Source of the DNA: an uncultured Chloroflexota bacterium | Lineage (GTDB): Bacteria > Chloroflexota > Dehalococcoidia > UBA2979 | NCBI GenBank assembly: GCA_903917615.1 | Contig: CAIXBH010000040.1 | Span: forward strand, 1-45,883 | Length of the DNA: 45,883 bases | Direction of reading: 5' to 3' | In this document: positions 25,550-34,422 of the stretch, piece by piece | Layout: each line of letters starts with the position of its first letter | Numbering within the stretch: the first letter of the stretch is position 1 | Program-made: the position numbers and the translations under genes | Notes under the pieces: generated by a model | What the model saw: the letters and a program-made list of their open reading frames with translations, nothing else | What the model was told of the DNA's origin: nothing | Database searches by the model: none

Positions 25550-26695
25550 ATGCCGCTGGCGAACGTGCTGGGCAAGGTGAACATCATCGGCATCGGCGCG
25601 ACGCCGCAGGGGAAGCTCCCCGAGCACAGCGGTGACGACATCGCGGTGTGGGCGTTCCGTGAGGCGCTGAAGGACAGCGGCCTGCAGAAGTCGGACATCG
25701 ACGGCCTTCTCGTGCAGAACTCGTACGGCGGCGCCGGCCAGGTGAAGGAGATCGGCCATCGCCTGGGCCTGCAGCCGGTGGTCGGCGACCAGGTCGGCGC
25801 GCACGGTGAGGCCGTCCAGCGCGCGGTGATGCTCATCGCGAGCGGCATGTGCCAGAACGTGGCGATCGTCTACGCGACCAACCAGCGCACCAACCGCAAC
25901 ACCTTCGGCGCGAGCGTGTACCACGGCGGCGGCAACTTCGACGACGTGTACGGCCTGTCGAACCCCGGCGCCACGGCTGCCTTCAACTATCGCCGGCGGA
26001 TGAAGGACTTCGGCGCGACCGAGTACCAGCTGGGCGCCATCGCCTCGGCACAGTCGAAGGGCGCCGCGCTCAACCCGCTCGCGGTTTACCGGGAGGCCTT
26101 CTCGCAAGAGGAGTACATGGACTTTCGCTACGTCATCGCGCCGCTGCGCCTCGTCGACTTCTCGATGGTGAGCGACGGCGGCTTCGCGATGATCCTCACG
26201 TCCAAGGAGCGCGCGAAGGATGCGAAGCACCCGGGGCCGACCATCGTCGGGATGGGCTCACAGGCCTCGTTCCTCGAGCTGGACCACCCGGACGCGATGT
26301 ATCACCCCTCGCAGCTTCCGAACGCGAAGATGCTCTGGGAGAATACGGACGTCACGCGGAAGGACATCCAGGCGCTGTACGTGCAGGACGCGTACACGCC
26401 GAACGTCTTCTCGGCCCTCGAGAACTACGGGTTCTGCGAGTACGGGACCGCGCACGAGTGGGCGCAGGGCGGACGCATCGAGCTCGGGGGCGAGCTGCCC
26501 GTGAACATCCACGGCGGACAGAACCGCATGAGCTACATGGTGGGCTGGCACAACACGTACGACGCCGTCACCCAACTGCGCGACGAGGCGCAGACGCGTG
26601 AGCGCCAGATCCCGAACGCGAACACCATCATGGTGACCGTGAGCAGCGGCCACTGGCAGTCCACCTGGTCGTACATCTACCGGAACGAGCTGTAG
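25550..26695 (+). CDS. Thiolase-fold (lipid-transfer) protein, paralogue 2
   Basis: The protein has 381 residues and is closely similar along its whole length to the one at 19987: both share VGIGATPQGKLPE-type starts, QRTNRN, DFRYVIAPLRLVDFSMVSDG, and HGGQNR-SYMVGWHNTYDAVTQLR. As there, no nucleophilic Cys is present (HGEAVQ at that site). It is followed 24 bp later by a DUF35 gene, the expected partner. An AGAAGGAAG site precedes the ATG. The two paralogues may serve different substrates, or arose by duplication of a thiolase/DUF35 pair with loss of one DUF35. The reaction is uncertain: retro-aldol cleavage is the best guess. Confidence 0.9.
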   Translation: MPLANVLGKVNIIGIGATPQGKLPEHSGDDIAVWAFREALKDSGLQKSDIDGLLVQNSYGGAGQVKEIGHRLGLQPVVGDQVGAHGEAVQRAVMLIASGMCQNVAIVYATNQRTNRNTFGASVYHGGGNFDDVYGLSNPGATAAFNYRRRMKDFGATEYQLGAIASAQSKGAALNPLAVYREAFSQEEYMDFRYVIAPLRLVDFSMVSDGGFAMILTSKERAKDAKHPGPTIVGMGSQASFLELDHPDAMYHPSQLPNAKMLWENTDVTRKDIQALYVQDAYTPNVFSALENYGFCEYGTAHEWAQGGRIELGGELPVNIHGGQNRMSYMVGWHNTYDAVTQLRDEAQTRERQIPNANTIMVTVSSGHWQSTWSYIYRNEL

Positions 26696-26719
26696 GCGAC
26701 GTCGCCGAAGGAGGCCACG

Positions 26720-27136
26720 ATGACGAGCGAATACGAGAAGCCGATGCCACGCGTGACCGATCTCGACCGCCCGCACTGGGAGGCGGCGGCGAAGCACCAG
26801 CTCCTGATCCAGAGCTGCAACGACTGCGGGCACATGTGGTTCCCGCCGGCGGAGAACTGCCCGAACTGCCTGGGCACGAACCTCGGATGGAAGGAGCCGA
26901 AGGGCACCGGCAAGGTGCACTCCTTCATCATCTACCACCAGGGCTGGCTGCCCGGATACCTCAAGTCGACCCCGTACAACGTGGCGATCATCCAGCTGGA
27001 CGAGGGCCCGCGGTTCATCAGTAACGTCGTCGGGATCGACAACGACGACATCGAGGTGGACATGCCGGTCCAGGTGACGTTCGAAGACGTCGCGCCGGAC
27101 GTCTCGATCCCCCGGTTCAAGCCGGTCGGCAAGTAA
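26720..27136 (+). CDS. Zn-ribbon/OB-fold (DUF35) protein
   Basis: The protein has 138 residues. The zinc ribbon has Cys33, Cys36, Cys47 and Cys50, and the OB-fold runs from about residue 58 (GTGKVHSFIIYHQG) to the SIPRFKP tail. The N-terminal helix RPHWEAAAKHQLLIQ is the usual partner-contact region. It is preceded by the thiolase-like gene (24 bp) and followed by the first amidohydrolase (22 bp), so all are one transcript. A GAAGGAGG site precedes the ATG. It probably forms a complex with the product of the gene at 25550. Confidence 0.92.
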   Translation: MTSEYEKPMPRVTDLDRPHWEAAAKHQLLIQSCNDCGHMWFPPAENCPNCLGTNLGWKEPKGTGKVHSFIIYHQGWLPGYLKSTPYNVAIIQLDEGPRFISNVVGIDNDDIEVDMPVQVTFEDVAPDVSIPRFKPVGK

Positions 27137-27158
27137 CGCCCGCCGAGGAGACGCCCAG

Positions 27159-28109
27159 ATGACCAATCCTGAGATCATCGACATTCACCTGCACCTCTGC
27201 CGCGACACGCAGCAGGAGAAGACGGTCTTCCCGAAGGCCGGATGGCCGGACGAGTGGTACTGGGCGAGCCCGGACAAGGTGATCCCGTACATGGACGCAC
27301 GCGGCATCAGCCACGTCGCCACCATGAACATCATCGACACCGGTGCCATGGTCGCGGGCCGCATTCGTCGCGCCCGCGAGCAGGGCGCGAGCGAAGCGGA
27401 GATCGCGGACGCCCGCGTGACGCTGCGTGAGGACATGCAGGAGCGCGTCCGCGCGTTCAACACGCTGATGTGCGAGGCCCACGCGAAAGAGCCGCGCATC
27501 ATCCCCTACATGATGATCGACCCGATCCTGTTTGGCGAAGCCGCGATCGAGGAGCTCGAGCGCTGCATCGCGCTCGGTGCGAAGGGGATCAAGGTCCACC
27601 CGAGCATCTGCGGGCACTTCCCGGACCACCCCAACATGATGGCCGTGTACAAGCGCTGCGAAGAGGCGGGTCTCGGCGTGCTGACGGACAGCACCTCGCG
27701 CGCTCGCGGCGGCGCCGAGGCGTTCGGCACACCGCTGGGATGGCGCCCGGTCCTGCAGGCGTTCCCGCACCTCAAGTTCATCATGGCGCACCTCTGCGAC
27801 GACATCTGGGACGACCGCCTGGAGCTCTCCCGCGAGTTCAAGGACAACCTCTGGTTCGACATGTCCGGCGGCATCGTGGACGCACACCACCCGGCCGGCG
27901 GCCACTCGATGCTGACCGGCGACCAGGCCCCGCGCGTGTTCCGGAAGATCGGCGTCGAGCGCATCCTGTTCGGCTCGGACGGCCCGGGGACGGGTCGCGG
28001 GGAGGACGTCCTGGAGGCGGCCGGCGAGGTGATGCGCCTTGCGCTCACTGACGCCGAGAAGGAGCAGATCCTCGCCGGGAACGCCAAGCGCTTCCTCGGC
28101 CTGAAGTAG
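27159..28109 (+). CDS. Amidohydrolase_2 family metal-dependent hydrolase, copy 1
   Basis: The protein has 316 residues with the amidohydrolase barrel: His10-x-His12 (IDIHLHL), IKVHPS with a third His, a MAHL strand end, and FGSDGP with the metal-binding Asp. The block CRDTQQEK directly after the HxH is shared with the next gene. This family contains decarboxylases (ACMSD, gamma-resorcylate) and lactonases. In this operon it could remove a carboxylate or open a ring after CoA-dependent steps, which is inference. A CGAGGAGACG site precedes the ATG. It lies 22 bp after the DUF35 gene and 73 bp before its paralogue. Confidence 0.9.
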   Translation: MTNPEIIDIHLHLCRDTQQEKTVFPKAGWPDEWYWASPDKVIPYMDARGISHVATMNIIDTGAMVAGRIRRAREQGASEAEIADARVTLREDMQERVRAFNTLMCEAHAKEPRIIPYMMIDPILFGEAAIEELERCIALGAKGIKVHPSICGHFPDHPNMMAVYKRCEEAGLGVLTDSTSRARGGAEAFGTPLGWRPVLQAFPHLKFIMAHLCDDIWDDRLELSREFKDNLWFDMSGGIVDAHHPAGGHSMLTGDQAPRVFRKIGVERILFGSDGPGTGRGEDVLEAAGEVMRLALTDAEKEQILAGNAKRFLGLK

Positions 28110-28182
28110 CAACAGCCGCTCGCGCGGCGAAGAACACGCGGCAGGCGACCTGCGCCTGTGCGCCTCCCCTGAAGGAGTCACC

Positions 28183-29121
28183 ATGCCCGGGACCGAGATC
28201 ATCGACATGCACTTCCACCTCTGCCGCGACACGCAGCAGGAGAAGGTGGTGTTCCCTAAGAAGGGGTGGCCGGACGACTGGTTCTACGGCAGCCCGGACA
28301 CCGTCATCCCCTTCATGGACGCGCACGGCATCTCGTACATCGCGACGATGAACGTGATGGTCACGAACGCGATGATCGAGGCACGCGTCCGCCGCGCACG
28401 CGAGCAGGGCGCGACCGAGGAGGCCATCGCGCAGGCGCGCATCGACCTCAAGGAGGACATGAAGCAGCGCGTCCGTCAGATGAACGACTGGACGCTCGAG
28501 GCGCAGAAGAAAGAGCCGCGGATCATCGTCTACGCAGCGATCGATCCCGTGCTGTTCGGCGACGAGACGATGGACGAGCTCGAGCGCTGCATCGCGATGG
28601 GCGCGCAGGGCATCAAGATCCACCCGAGCAATTACCGCCATTACCCGGACTACCCCACGATGATGCAGGTCTACGAGCGCCTGCAGAGCGCCGGACTGGG
28701 CGCGCTCACGGACACATCGTCCCGCCAGAGCCCCGACGGCAACGCGTACGGGGTACCGCTCGGATGGCGCCCGGTCCTGCAGGCGTTCCCGCACCTGAAG
28801 CTGATCCAGGCGCACCTGGCCGGCGACATGTGGGACGACCAGATCGACCTCGCACGCGAGTTCCCTGACAACCTCTGGTTCGACATCGCGGGCGGCTGGG
28901 TGGACGACCACCACCCGCCGAGCGGCCACGCCGGGATGCTCGCGTCCCAGGCCGTCCGCGTCCTGCGCAAGATCGGCATCGAGCGCGTGATGCACGGATC
29001 CGACGGGCCGCCGCTGGACCCGATGAGCGCCGCTGAGCAGATCATGCGCATGGACTTCACGGATGCAGAGAAGGAGCAGCTCCTCTCCGGCAACGCGAAG
29101 CAGTTCTTCGGCCTGAAGTAG
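28183..29121 (+). CDS. Amidohydrolase_2 family metal-dependent hydrolase, copy 2
   Basis: The protein has 312 residues and is a clear tandem paralogue of the preceding gene: IDMHFHLCRDTQQEK with His10/His12, GIKIHPSNYRHYPDYP, LGWRPVLQAFPHLK, DNLWFDIAGG, and a final EKEQLLSGNAK block ending FFGLK. Differences cluster around the pocket: copy 1 has a Cys-Gly-His after HPS and FGSDGPG, while copy 2 has Asn-Tyr-Arg and MHGSDGPP. This suggests different substrates or a hetero-oligomer. A GAAGGAG site precedes the ATG. The 73-bp gap before it has no clear terminator. Confidence 0.9.
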   Translation: MPGTEIIDMHFHLCRDTQQEKVVFPKKGWPDDWFYGSPDTVIPFMDAHGISYIATMNVMVTNAMIEARVRRAREQGATEEAIAQARIDLKEDMKQRVRQMNDWTLEAQKKEPRIIVYAAIDPVLFGDETMDELERCIAMGAQGIKIHPSNYRHYPDYPTMMQVYERLQSAGLGALTDTSSRQSPDGNAYGVPLGWRPVLQAFPHLKLIQAHLAGDMWDDQIDLAREFPDNLWFDIAGGWVDDHHPPSGHAGMLASQAVRVLRKIGIERVMHGSDGPPLDPMSAAEQIMRMDFTDAEKEQLLSGNAKQFFGLK

Positions 29122-29133
29122 CCGAGGGCGACC

Positions 29134-29808
29134 GTGCCGCTGGTGATCGCGGTGACGGGGTCGATCGCGACGGGGAAGAGCTACCTCGCGCACTACCTCG
29201 TCGAGCGGTACGGCGCGGCGCACGCGGACGTCGACCGCATCACGCATCGCATGTACGACCCGGGGACGCCCGGGTTCGACCGCGTGGTGGAGGCCTTCGG
29301 CCCGGAGGTCGTCGGCGAGGATGGATACATCAACCGTCGCGCCGTCGGGCGGCTCATCTTCGGCTCGCGTGAGCGAACGATCGCGCTGCGCAACGCGGTC
29401 GAGGGATACGAGCTCGAGGTAAAAGCCGTCATCGACGGCTGGCGGCGCGATCTGCCCGAGTCGCAGTTCGCGGTGTTCGAGGCGTTCAACCTCGTCGAGG
29501 GCGGATTCGGCGCCTGGTGCGACGTCAGCTGGATCGTGCGCGCCGACGACGAGATCGCGCTGCCGCGGATCCTTGCGCGCAACGTGCTGACTGAAGACGA
29601 GGCGCGGGCACGACTGGCCGCCGCACGTTCGTGGGAGTTGCGGATCCACGCCTGCGACCGGGTGTTCGACAACAACGGCACCGCCGCGGAGTTCGAGGCG
29701 GCCATCGACGAGGCGCTCGCCGAGACGCTGGAGGCGTACCGCGCGGGGACGCTGCCGCCATCGAAGGCGCACCAGTTCCCTCCGCAGGCCGCTGCCGCGC
29801 AGAGCTGA
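29134..29808 (+). CDS. coaE: Dephospho-CoA kinase
   Basis: The protein has 224 residues from a GTG start only 12 bp after the amidohydrolase stop. The P-loop GSIATGKS is at 9-16, followed by the CoaE block HADVDRITHRMYDPGTPGF and a lid with RILARN-VLTEDEARARL. It phosphorylates the ribose of dephospho-CoA, the last step of CoA synthesis. The usual PLLFE motif is replaced by FEAFNLVEGG, so it is a diverged member. Its place at the end of a CoA-thioester operon is notable. A Pro/Gln-rich tail of about 20 residues is extra. Confidence 0.88.
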   Translation: MPLVIAVTGSIATGKSYLAHYLVERYGAAHADVDRITHRMYDPGTPGFDRVVEAFGPEVVGEDGYINRRAVGRLIFGSRERTIALRNAVEGYELEVKAVIDGWRRDLPESQFAVFEAFNLVEGGFGAWCDVSWIVRADDEIALPRILARNVLTEDEARARLAAARSWELRIHACDRVFDNNGTAAEFEAAIDEALAETLEAYRAGTLPPSKAHQFPPQAAAAQS

Positions 29809-29839
29809 CCAGCGAGCACGGCGTCGCCCGCGAACGTGC

Positions 29840-30214
29840 CTATTCGTCGTCGGGCGGCGTCGTGACGACGAAGAAGGTCAGATCCGTCATCCCGGTGTTG
29901 TACATCGCGTGCTCGACTCCGGGCGGGATGAAGACCACATCGCCGGGCCCCATCACCGAACGTTCCCCGTCGAGCTCGATGAGCCTCTGCCCCTCGATCA
30001 CGTGGTAGATCTGCTCCTGCACCCGGTGATGATGCGGGGCGACGAACGCCATCGGCTGGTACGTGGAGATCCGGAAGTCGACGAGCCGCGACCCGGCCGT
30101 CTCCGGGCGCACGAGCATCTTCGAGATGGCGCCAGGCGAGTGGCCAGGTGGGTTTTCCCAGAGAACCTCGGCAATGTTCTGCAGCACGGCCTCGCGACCG
30201 TCGGTTGATGGCAT
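29840..30214 (-). CDS. Cupin domain protein
   Basis: The protein has 124 residues and one cupin barrel. Motif 1 has PHHHRVQEQIYHVIEG with three clustered His and a Glu; motif 2 has PGDVVFIPPGVEHAMYN with one His. These four residues form a typical metal site. A GGAGAGGTAGGG site precedes the ATG. It is divergent from the M42 peptidase gene with about 204 bp between, and convergent with coaE (31 bp). Substrate unknown; unrelated in detail to the cupin at 3889. Confidence 0.85.
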   Translation of the reverse strand: MPSTDGREAVLQNIAEVLWENPPGHSPGAISKMLVRPETAGSRLVDFRISTYQPMAFVAPHHHRVQEQIYHVIEGQRLIELDGERSVMGPGDVVFIPPGVEHAMYNTGMTDLTFFVVTTPPDDE

Positions 30215-30418
30215 GACGCCCTACCTCTCCTCAGCCGGGACGAGCATTCCCTCGCCCCTCCAACGCACGGTCTCAGGTCGTCCGCGGGCGGGGCTGACTC
30301 TGAGGCGAATCGAGCGGTATGCCATAGTATCGGCGCCCGGAGGCGCAGAGCCTGCAGCCGACGGTCGGCCGCCGCGCGCGGTCACTGGACCGAACAACCA
30401 GCCGAAAGCGAATCGCTG

Positions 30419-31504
30419 ATGACCGACGTGGAGCACCTGCTCGAGGAACTCTCAAACGCGCCTGGGCCTTCCGGGTTCGAGGGGCCCGTCCGCACCATCG
30501 TCCGGCGCGAACTTGAACCGCTCGCCGACGGCATCGAAACCGACGGGCTCGGATCGCTCATGGCACGGCTCGGGCCCGCGGAGGCGCGTCCGCGGATCAT
30601 GCTCACGGCGCACATGGACGAGCTCGGGCTGATCGTCCGGCGCATCACCAGCGAAGGCTACGTGCGGTTCCAGACGCTCGGCGGGTGGCTGGACCAGGCG
30701 CTCATCAACCAGCGCTGGGTGATCATGACGCGCAACGGGCCCGTGCCCGGCATCACAGGCATCAAGACGGTGCACGTCATGGAGGCCGACGCGCGGAAGA
30801 AGCTGTTCGAGCGCGGGGACATGTTCATCGACGTCGGTGCCCGGGACCGCGAGGACGCCGAGGAACGACTCGGCATCCGGCCGGGCGATCCGGTCGCTCC
30901 CGACAGCGCGTTCACGAAACTCGCCGGCGGAGACCTGTACCTCGGCAAGGCGTGGGACGACCGGGTCGGTGTCGCGGTGATGATCGAGGTGATGCGTGCG
31001 CTCCACGCCGGCGGATCGCGCCCCGCGACCACCATCGCGGTCGCGACGGTGCAGGAGGAAGTCGGACTGCGCGGCGCTGAGACCAGCGCGTTCGCGGTGG
31101 AGCCCGACATCGGCATCAACCTGGAGTCCGGTGTCGCCGGTGACTACCCGGGGATCTCGGCGGACGAGGCGCAGGAGCAGCTCGGTGGCGGGCCGACGCT
31201 CTTCCTGCACGACAGTTCGATGCTGCCGAACCTGCGGTTGCGGGACTTCATCCTCGACACTGCCCACGACCTCGACATGCCCGTGCAGTTCAACGTACTC
31301 ACGGGATACGGCCAGGACGCCTCAGCGATGCAGCGGACGCACCGTGGCACGCCCGCGATCAACATCGCCGTCCCGACGCGGTACCTGCACAGCCACAACG
31401 GCCTCATCGCCCGCGCAGACGTCGACGCGACCATCCGCCTCGTGACCGAGGTGGTGCGACGGCTCGATGCCAGCGCGGTGACGGCGCTCCGAGACTTCAG
31501 CTGA
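30419..31504 (+). CDS. M42 family metallopeptidase (glutamyl aminopeptidase/TET-like)
   Basis: The protein has 361 residues, normal for M42 di-metal aminopeptidases. The metal ligands are His65 (TAHMDE), bridging Asp180 (KAWDDRVG), Glu214 (VQEEVGLRGA, Glu213 as base), an acidic residue at about 236 (NLESG, Glu in place of the more usual Asp) and His324 (YLHSHNG). The PDZ-like dimerisation domain spans about 75-165. It would trim short peptides in the cytoplasm as a dodecamer. With peptide-binding-type lipoproteins nearby it could process imported peptides, but the binding proteins here may not bind peptides. The ribosome site before ATG 30419 is weak. Confidence 0.92.
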   Translation: MTDVEHLLEELSNAPGPSGFEGPVRTIVRRELEPLADGIETDGLGSLMARLGPAEARPRIMLTAHMDELGLIVRRITSEGYVRFQTLGGWLDQALINQRWVIMTRNGPVPGITGIKTVHVMEADARKKLFERGDMFIDVGARDREDAEERLGIRPGDPVAPDSAFTKLAGGDLYLGKAWDDRVGVAVMIEVMRALHAGGSRPATTIAVATVQEEVGLRGAETSAFAVEPDIGINLESGVAGDYPGISADEAQEQLGGGPTLFLHDSSMLPNLRLRDFILDTAHDLDMPVQFNVLTGYGQDASAMQRTHRGTPAINIAVPTRYLHSHNGLIARADVDATIRLVTEVVRRLDASAVTALRDFS

Positions 31505-31567
31505 GCGCGGGGCACCCCCGATGCTGTGAATCTTGACCCACAAAGTCGAGAATGCTCCACTGGCCAG

Positions 31568-32347
31568 ATGCTCCACCCCGATCTCAGCATCTCGCTCGCC
31601 GGACTGCTCGTGGGCTTCATCGTCGGGCTGACGGGCATGGGCGGCGGTGCCCTCATGACACCCATCCTCGTGCTGCTGTTTCACGTTCAGCCGCTGGCAG
31701 CCGTGAGCAGCGACCTTGTGACCTCCCTCGTGATGAAGCCGTTCGGCGGGGCGATTCATTTGAACCGGGGAACCGTCCGACGCGACATCGCGCTCTGCCT
31801 CACCGTTGCATCAGTGCCCTCGGCGTTCGCGGGCGTGCTGCTGCTAAAGCTGGTCGGTTCGGAGCACGTCGACGGGTTCCTGAAGGAGGCCATCGGGATC
31901 GCCCTGCTCGCGTCAGCCGGCTCGATGGTCGTTCGCTCGCGCATCCAGCGCCTGCGCGCGAAGGCCTCCGACTCGGGCCCTGCCAGGCTCAATGTCCCTG
32001 CGACGCTCGCCATCGGCGCGCTCGGCGGGTTGCTGGTCGGCATGACCTCGGTCGGCTCCGGCTCTGTCATCATCGTGCTGTTGCTGCTGCTCTATCCGGC
32101 CCTCTCCTCTGCGGAACTCGTGGGTACGGACCTCATCCAGGCCATCCCGCTCGTCGCCTCCGCGGCCTTCGGCCACGTGCTCTTTGGCGATGTCCGCCTC
32201 GAACTGACGGGGTGGCTCCTGATCGGCGCCCTCCCGGGCGTCCTCCTCGGTGCGCACTTCTCGTCGCGCGGCGGTGAGCGTTATGTCCGTCCAGCCCTGT
32301 TCGTAGTGCTCCTCGCGAGCGGCCTGAAGCTGGTCCAGCTCATTTAG
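31568..32347 (+). CDS. TauE/SafE family membrane transporter
   Basis: From ATG 31568 the protein has 259 residues; a GTG at 31526 would add 14 hydrophilic residues and neither start has a clear ribosome site. About seven hydrophobic segments are present. The two internally related halves begin LAGLLVGFIVGLTGMGGGALMTP and IGALGGLLVGMTSVGSGSVI, the glycine-rich signatures of this family of sulfite, sulfonate or organic-anion exporters/importers. It lies 63 bp after the peptidase gene. The substrate is unknown; a sulfonated or carboxylated compound is possible. Confidence 0.9.
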   Translation: MLHPDLSISLAGLLVGFIVGLTGMGGGALMTPILVLLFHVQPLAAVSSDLVTSLVMKPFGGAIHLNRGTVRRDIALCLTVASVPSAFAGVLLLKLVGSEHVDGFLKEAIGIALLASAGSMVVRSRIQRLRAKASDSGPARLNVPATLAIGALGGLLVGMTSVGSGSVIIVLLLLLYPALSSAELVGTDLIQAIPLVASAAFGHVLFGDVRLELTGWLLIGALPGVLLGAHFSSRGGERYVRPALFVVLLASGLKLVQLI

Positions 32348-32529
32348 CCCGTCGCGAACGCGCCGCGCGCGCATCGCCTGACCACCGCGCGCCTCACTGC
32401 CCGCCCCGTACCGCTCCGCCGCAGCGCCCTCACCATCACAAAACAGATACCACATGTGTCATCATGATCACGTCATGACGCGCGCGGGGAACGCGCGCCG
32501 GACGTGCACCGAAACACAGGGAGGGAACG

Positions 32530-34311
32530 ATGGCTGAACAGGGGTACTGGAATCGCTTCAATCCGCGGCTCACGCGCCGGCGCATGCTGGGCGCGAGCTC
32601 CGCGATGGGGCTCGGACTCGCCGCCGCGTCGCTGATCGGCTGCAGCAGCAGCAAGTCGTCCACGGCAGCACCCAAGGCGGCAAGTAATGCCCCGCTCCCG
32701 GCCGGCGCGACCGAGGGTGCCTCCGCGAAGATCACCCACCCGAACGTCCCCGTGGTTTCCGGCGCACCGAAGAACGGAGGCACGCTCACCCTCGCCACGA
32801 CCGAGACCTACACCGAGCACGACGCGCACACCGCGGTCTCCAACTCCGAATGGACGACCATCGGAGAGCGCGGGCTCGAGATGGACGAGTGGACGGGCAA
32901 GATCCGCGGCAACATCATCGAGTCGTGGGAGGTGTCCGACCCGACCCACCTCGTCTTGAAGGTGCGCAAGGGAATCAAGATCCAGAACAAGCCACCGTGG
33001 AATGGACGCGAGTTCAACGCGGAGGACGCAGTCTTCAATCTGGAGCGCACCGCCGGGTTCACCGCGGCAGCCGAGAAGTTGCCGCTTGCAAACTTCCAGC
33101 GCGCCTCGGCGCTAGTGGGGATGACCAAGGCGGAGGCGACGGACAACTACACCGTACGTGTCACGATGGCGGCGCCGACCAGCACGTTCTTCAACGGAAT
33201 GACCGAGATCCGGAGTATCTGGATGCCGAAGGGCATCGTGGAAGTCGGCTTCAAGGACAACCAGAAATTCGGAGGCATCTCCGCCTGGCAGGTCAGCCCG
33301 GAGGACAAGCCCGGCGTCCAGAACGTCTTCCAGAAGAACCCGGACTACTGGCGCAAGGATCAGCCGCACTTCGACAAGTTCGTGATGATCCAGATGCCGG
33401 ACCACGCGACTCAGCTGGCTGCGTTCATCAGCAAGCAGGTCGCGATCATGGCCTCGCCGACCGCGCAGGATCAGAAGACCATCGCGGCGTCGCGCCCTGA
33501 CGCCCTCTACTACCAGTTCCTCAACGTGAACTACATGTACTTCCGCCCCAGCATGAAGGTTGCCTTCTTCCAGGACTTCCGCGTTCGCAAGGCCCTGTCG
33601 CTCGCGATCGACTACAAGGAGCTCGGCAACGGCTACTACGGCGATGGCGGCGGCTGGGGCTACCTCGCCTCGCTCCACCCCGGATTCCCGGAGGCGTGGT
33701 CTGAGGACAAGGTGAAGACGCTCCCCGGCTTCAACCCCACGACGAAGGACAAAGACGTCGCCGAGGCGAACAAGCTCATGGCCGCCGCAGGGTTCGACAA
33801 GGGCGCAGGCATCTCCATCGACCTCCTGAACAAGGTCAAAGCGGACGACCGCGAAAATTCAGTCCGCTTCCAGGGTCAGATGCAGAAGGTCTTCCCCGCA
33901 ATGAAGATGGCCCTCAAGCAAGATCCGGATTCAGCGACGTTCGACAAGCATCAGAACGGCAACGATTTCCAGATGATCTCGAACGACAGCACGATGTTTC
34001 CGGACGCGGCACTCGAGGCATACGCACACTTCCACAGCAAGGGCAGTCGCAACTACGGCGGGTTCAGCGACAAGGATCTCGACTCGACGGTTGAGAAGGC
34101 AATCGCCGAACTCGACTTCGAGAAGCGCAAGGCCATCCTCGACACGTTCCAGCAGAAGTACCTGGACGCCTGGATGCCGAACCTGATCCTCTACGCGGTG
34201 CCATCGAAGTACTTCATCCAGCCGAATATCGGCGGGTTCGACGCGATCGTTGGGCCGTGGTCGGCTGGTCGCGCGACGCAGTACAAGATGGCGCAGACCT
34301 ACCTGGTCTAG
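32530..34311 (+). CDS. ABC transporter substrate-binding lipoprotein, family 5
   Basis: The protein has 593 residues. A twin-arginine motif (LTRRRMLGAS), hydrophobic segment and lipobox LIGC with Cys38 are present, then a Ser/Ala-rich spacer. Family-5 blocks: GGTLTLATTETYTEHDAHT, IIESWEVSDPTHLVLKVRKGIKI, GREFNAEDAVFNLERT, RVRKALSLAIDYKELG. A GGGAGG site precedes the ATG, as before the other two binding-protein genes. It is the third such protein without permease or ATPase genes. The 182 bp upstream are comparatively AT-rich around 32440-32480 and probably contain the promoter. Confidence 0.93.
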   Translation: MAEQGYWNRFNPRLTRRRMLGASSAMGLGLAAASLIGCSSSKSSTAAPKAASNAPLPAGATEGASAKITHPNVPVVSGAPKNGGTLTLATTETYTEHDAHTAVSNSEWTTIGERGLEMDEWTGKIRGNIIESWEVSDPTHLVLKVRKGIKIQNKPPWNGREFNAEDAVFNLERTAGFTAAAEKLPLANFQRASALVGMTKAEATDNYTVRVTMAAPTSTFFNGMTEIRSIWMPKGIVEVGFKDNQKFGGISAWQVSPEDKPGVQNVFQKNPDYWRKDQPHFDKFVMIQMPDHATQLAAFISKQVAIMASPTAQDQKTIAASRPDALYYQFLNVNYMYFRPSMKVAFFQDFRVRKALSLAIDYKELGNGYYGDGGGWGYLASLHPGFPEAWSEDKVKTLPGFNPTTKDKDVAEANKLMAAAGFDKGAGISIDLLNKVKADDRENSVRFQGQMQKVFPAMKMALKQDPDSATFDKHQNGNDFQMISNDSTMFPDAALEAYAHFHSKGSRNYGGFSDKDLDSTVEKAIAELDFEKRKAILDTFQQKYLDAWMPNLILYAVPSKYFIQPNIGGFDAIVGPWSAGRATQYKMAQTYLV

Positions 34312-34322
34312 CCGGTCGGCCG

Positions 34323-34354
34323 GGCGCAGCCCTCGGGTGACCGAGGGCTGCGCC
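34323..34354 (+). terminator. Hairpin terminator after the substrate-binding protein gene
   Basis: A perfect 14-bp stem (GGCGCAGCCCTCGG with its complement) and GTGA loop lie 11 bp past the stop. There is no T-tract. Confidence 0.8.
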
Positions 34355-34422
34355 GCTCGCGTCAAACTCGACGGAGATTTCGAGCCGTGGAACGCGACGA
34401 TGCGCGTTGATACGCTCCCGAC

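Noticed and set aside
32440-32490. Palindrome-like CATCATGATCACG stretch as an operator
   Set aside because: The half-sites do not form one consistent dyad, and only short GTCAT repeats are present.
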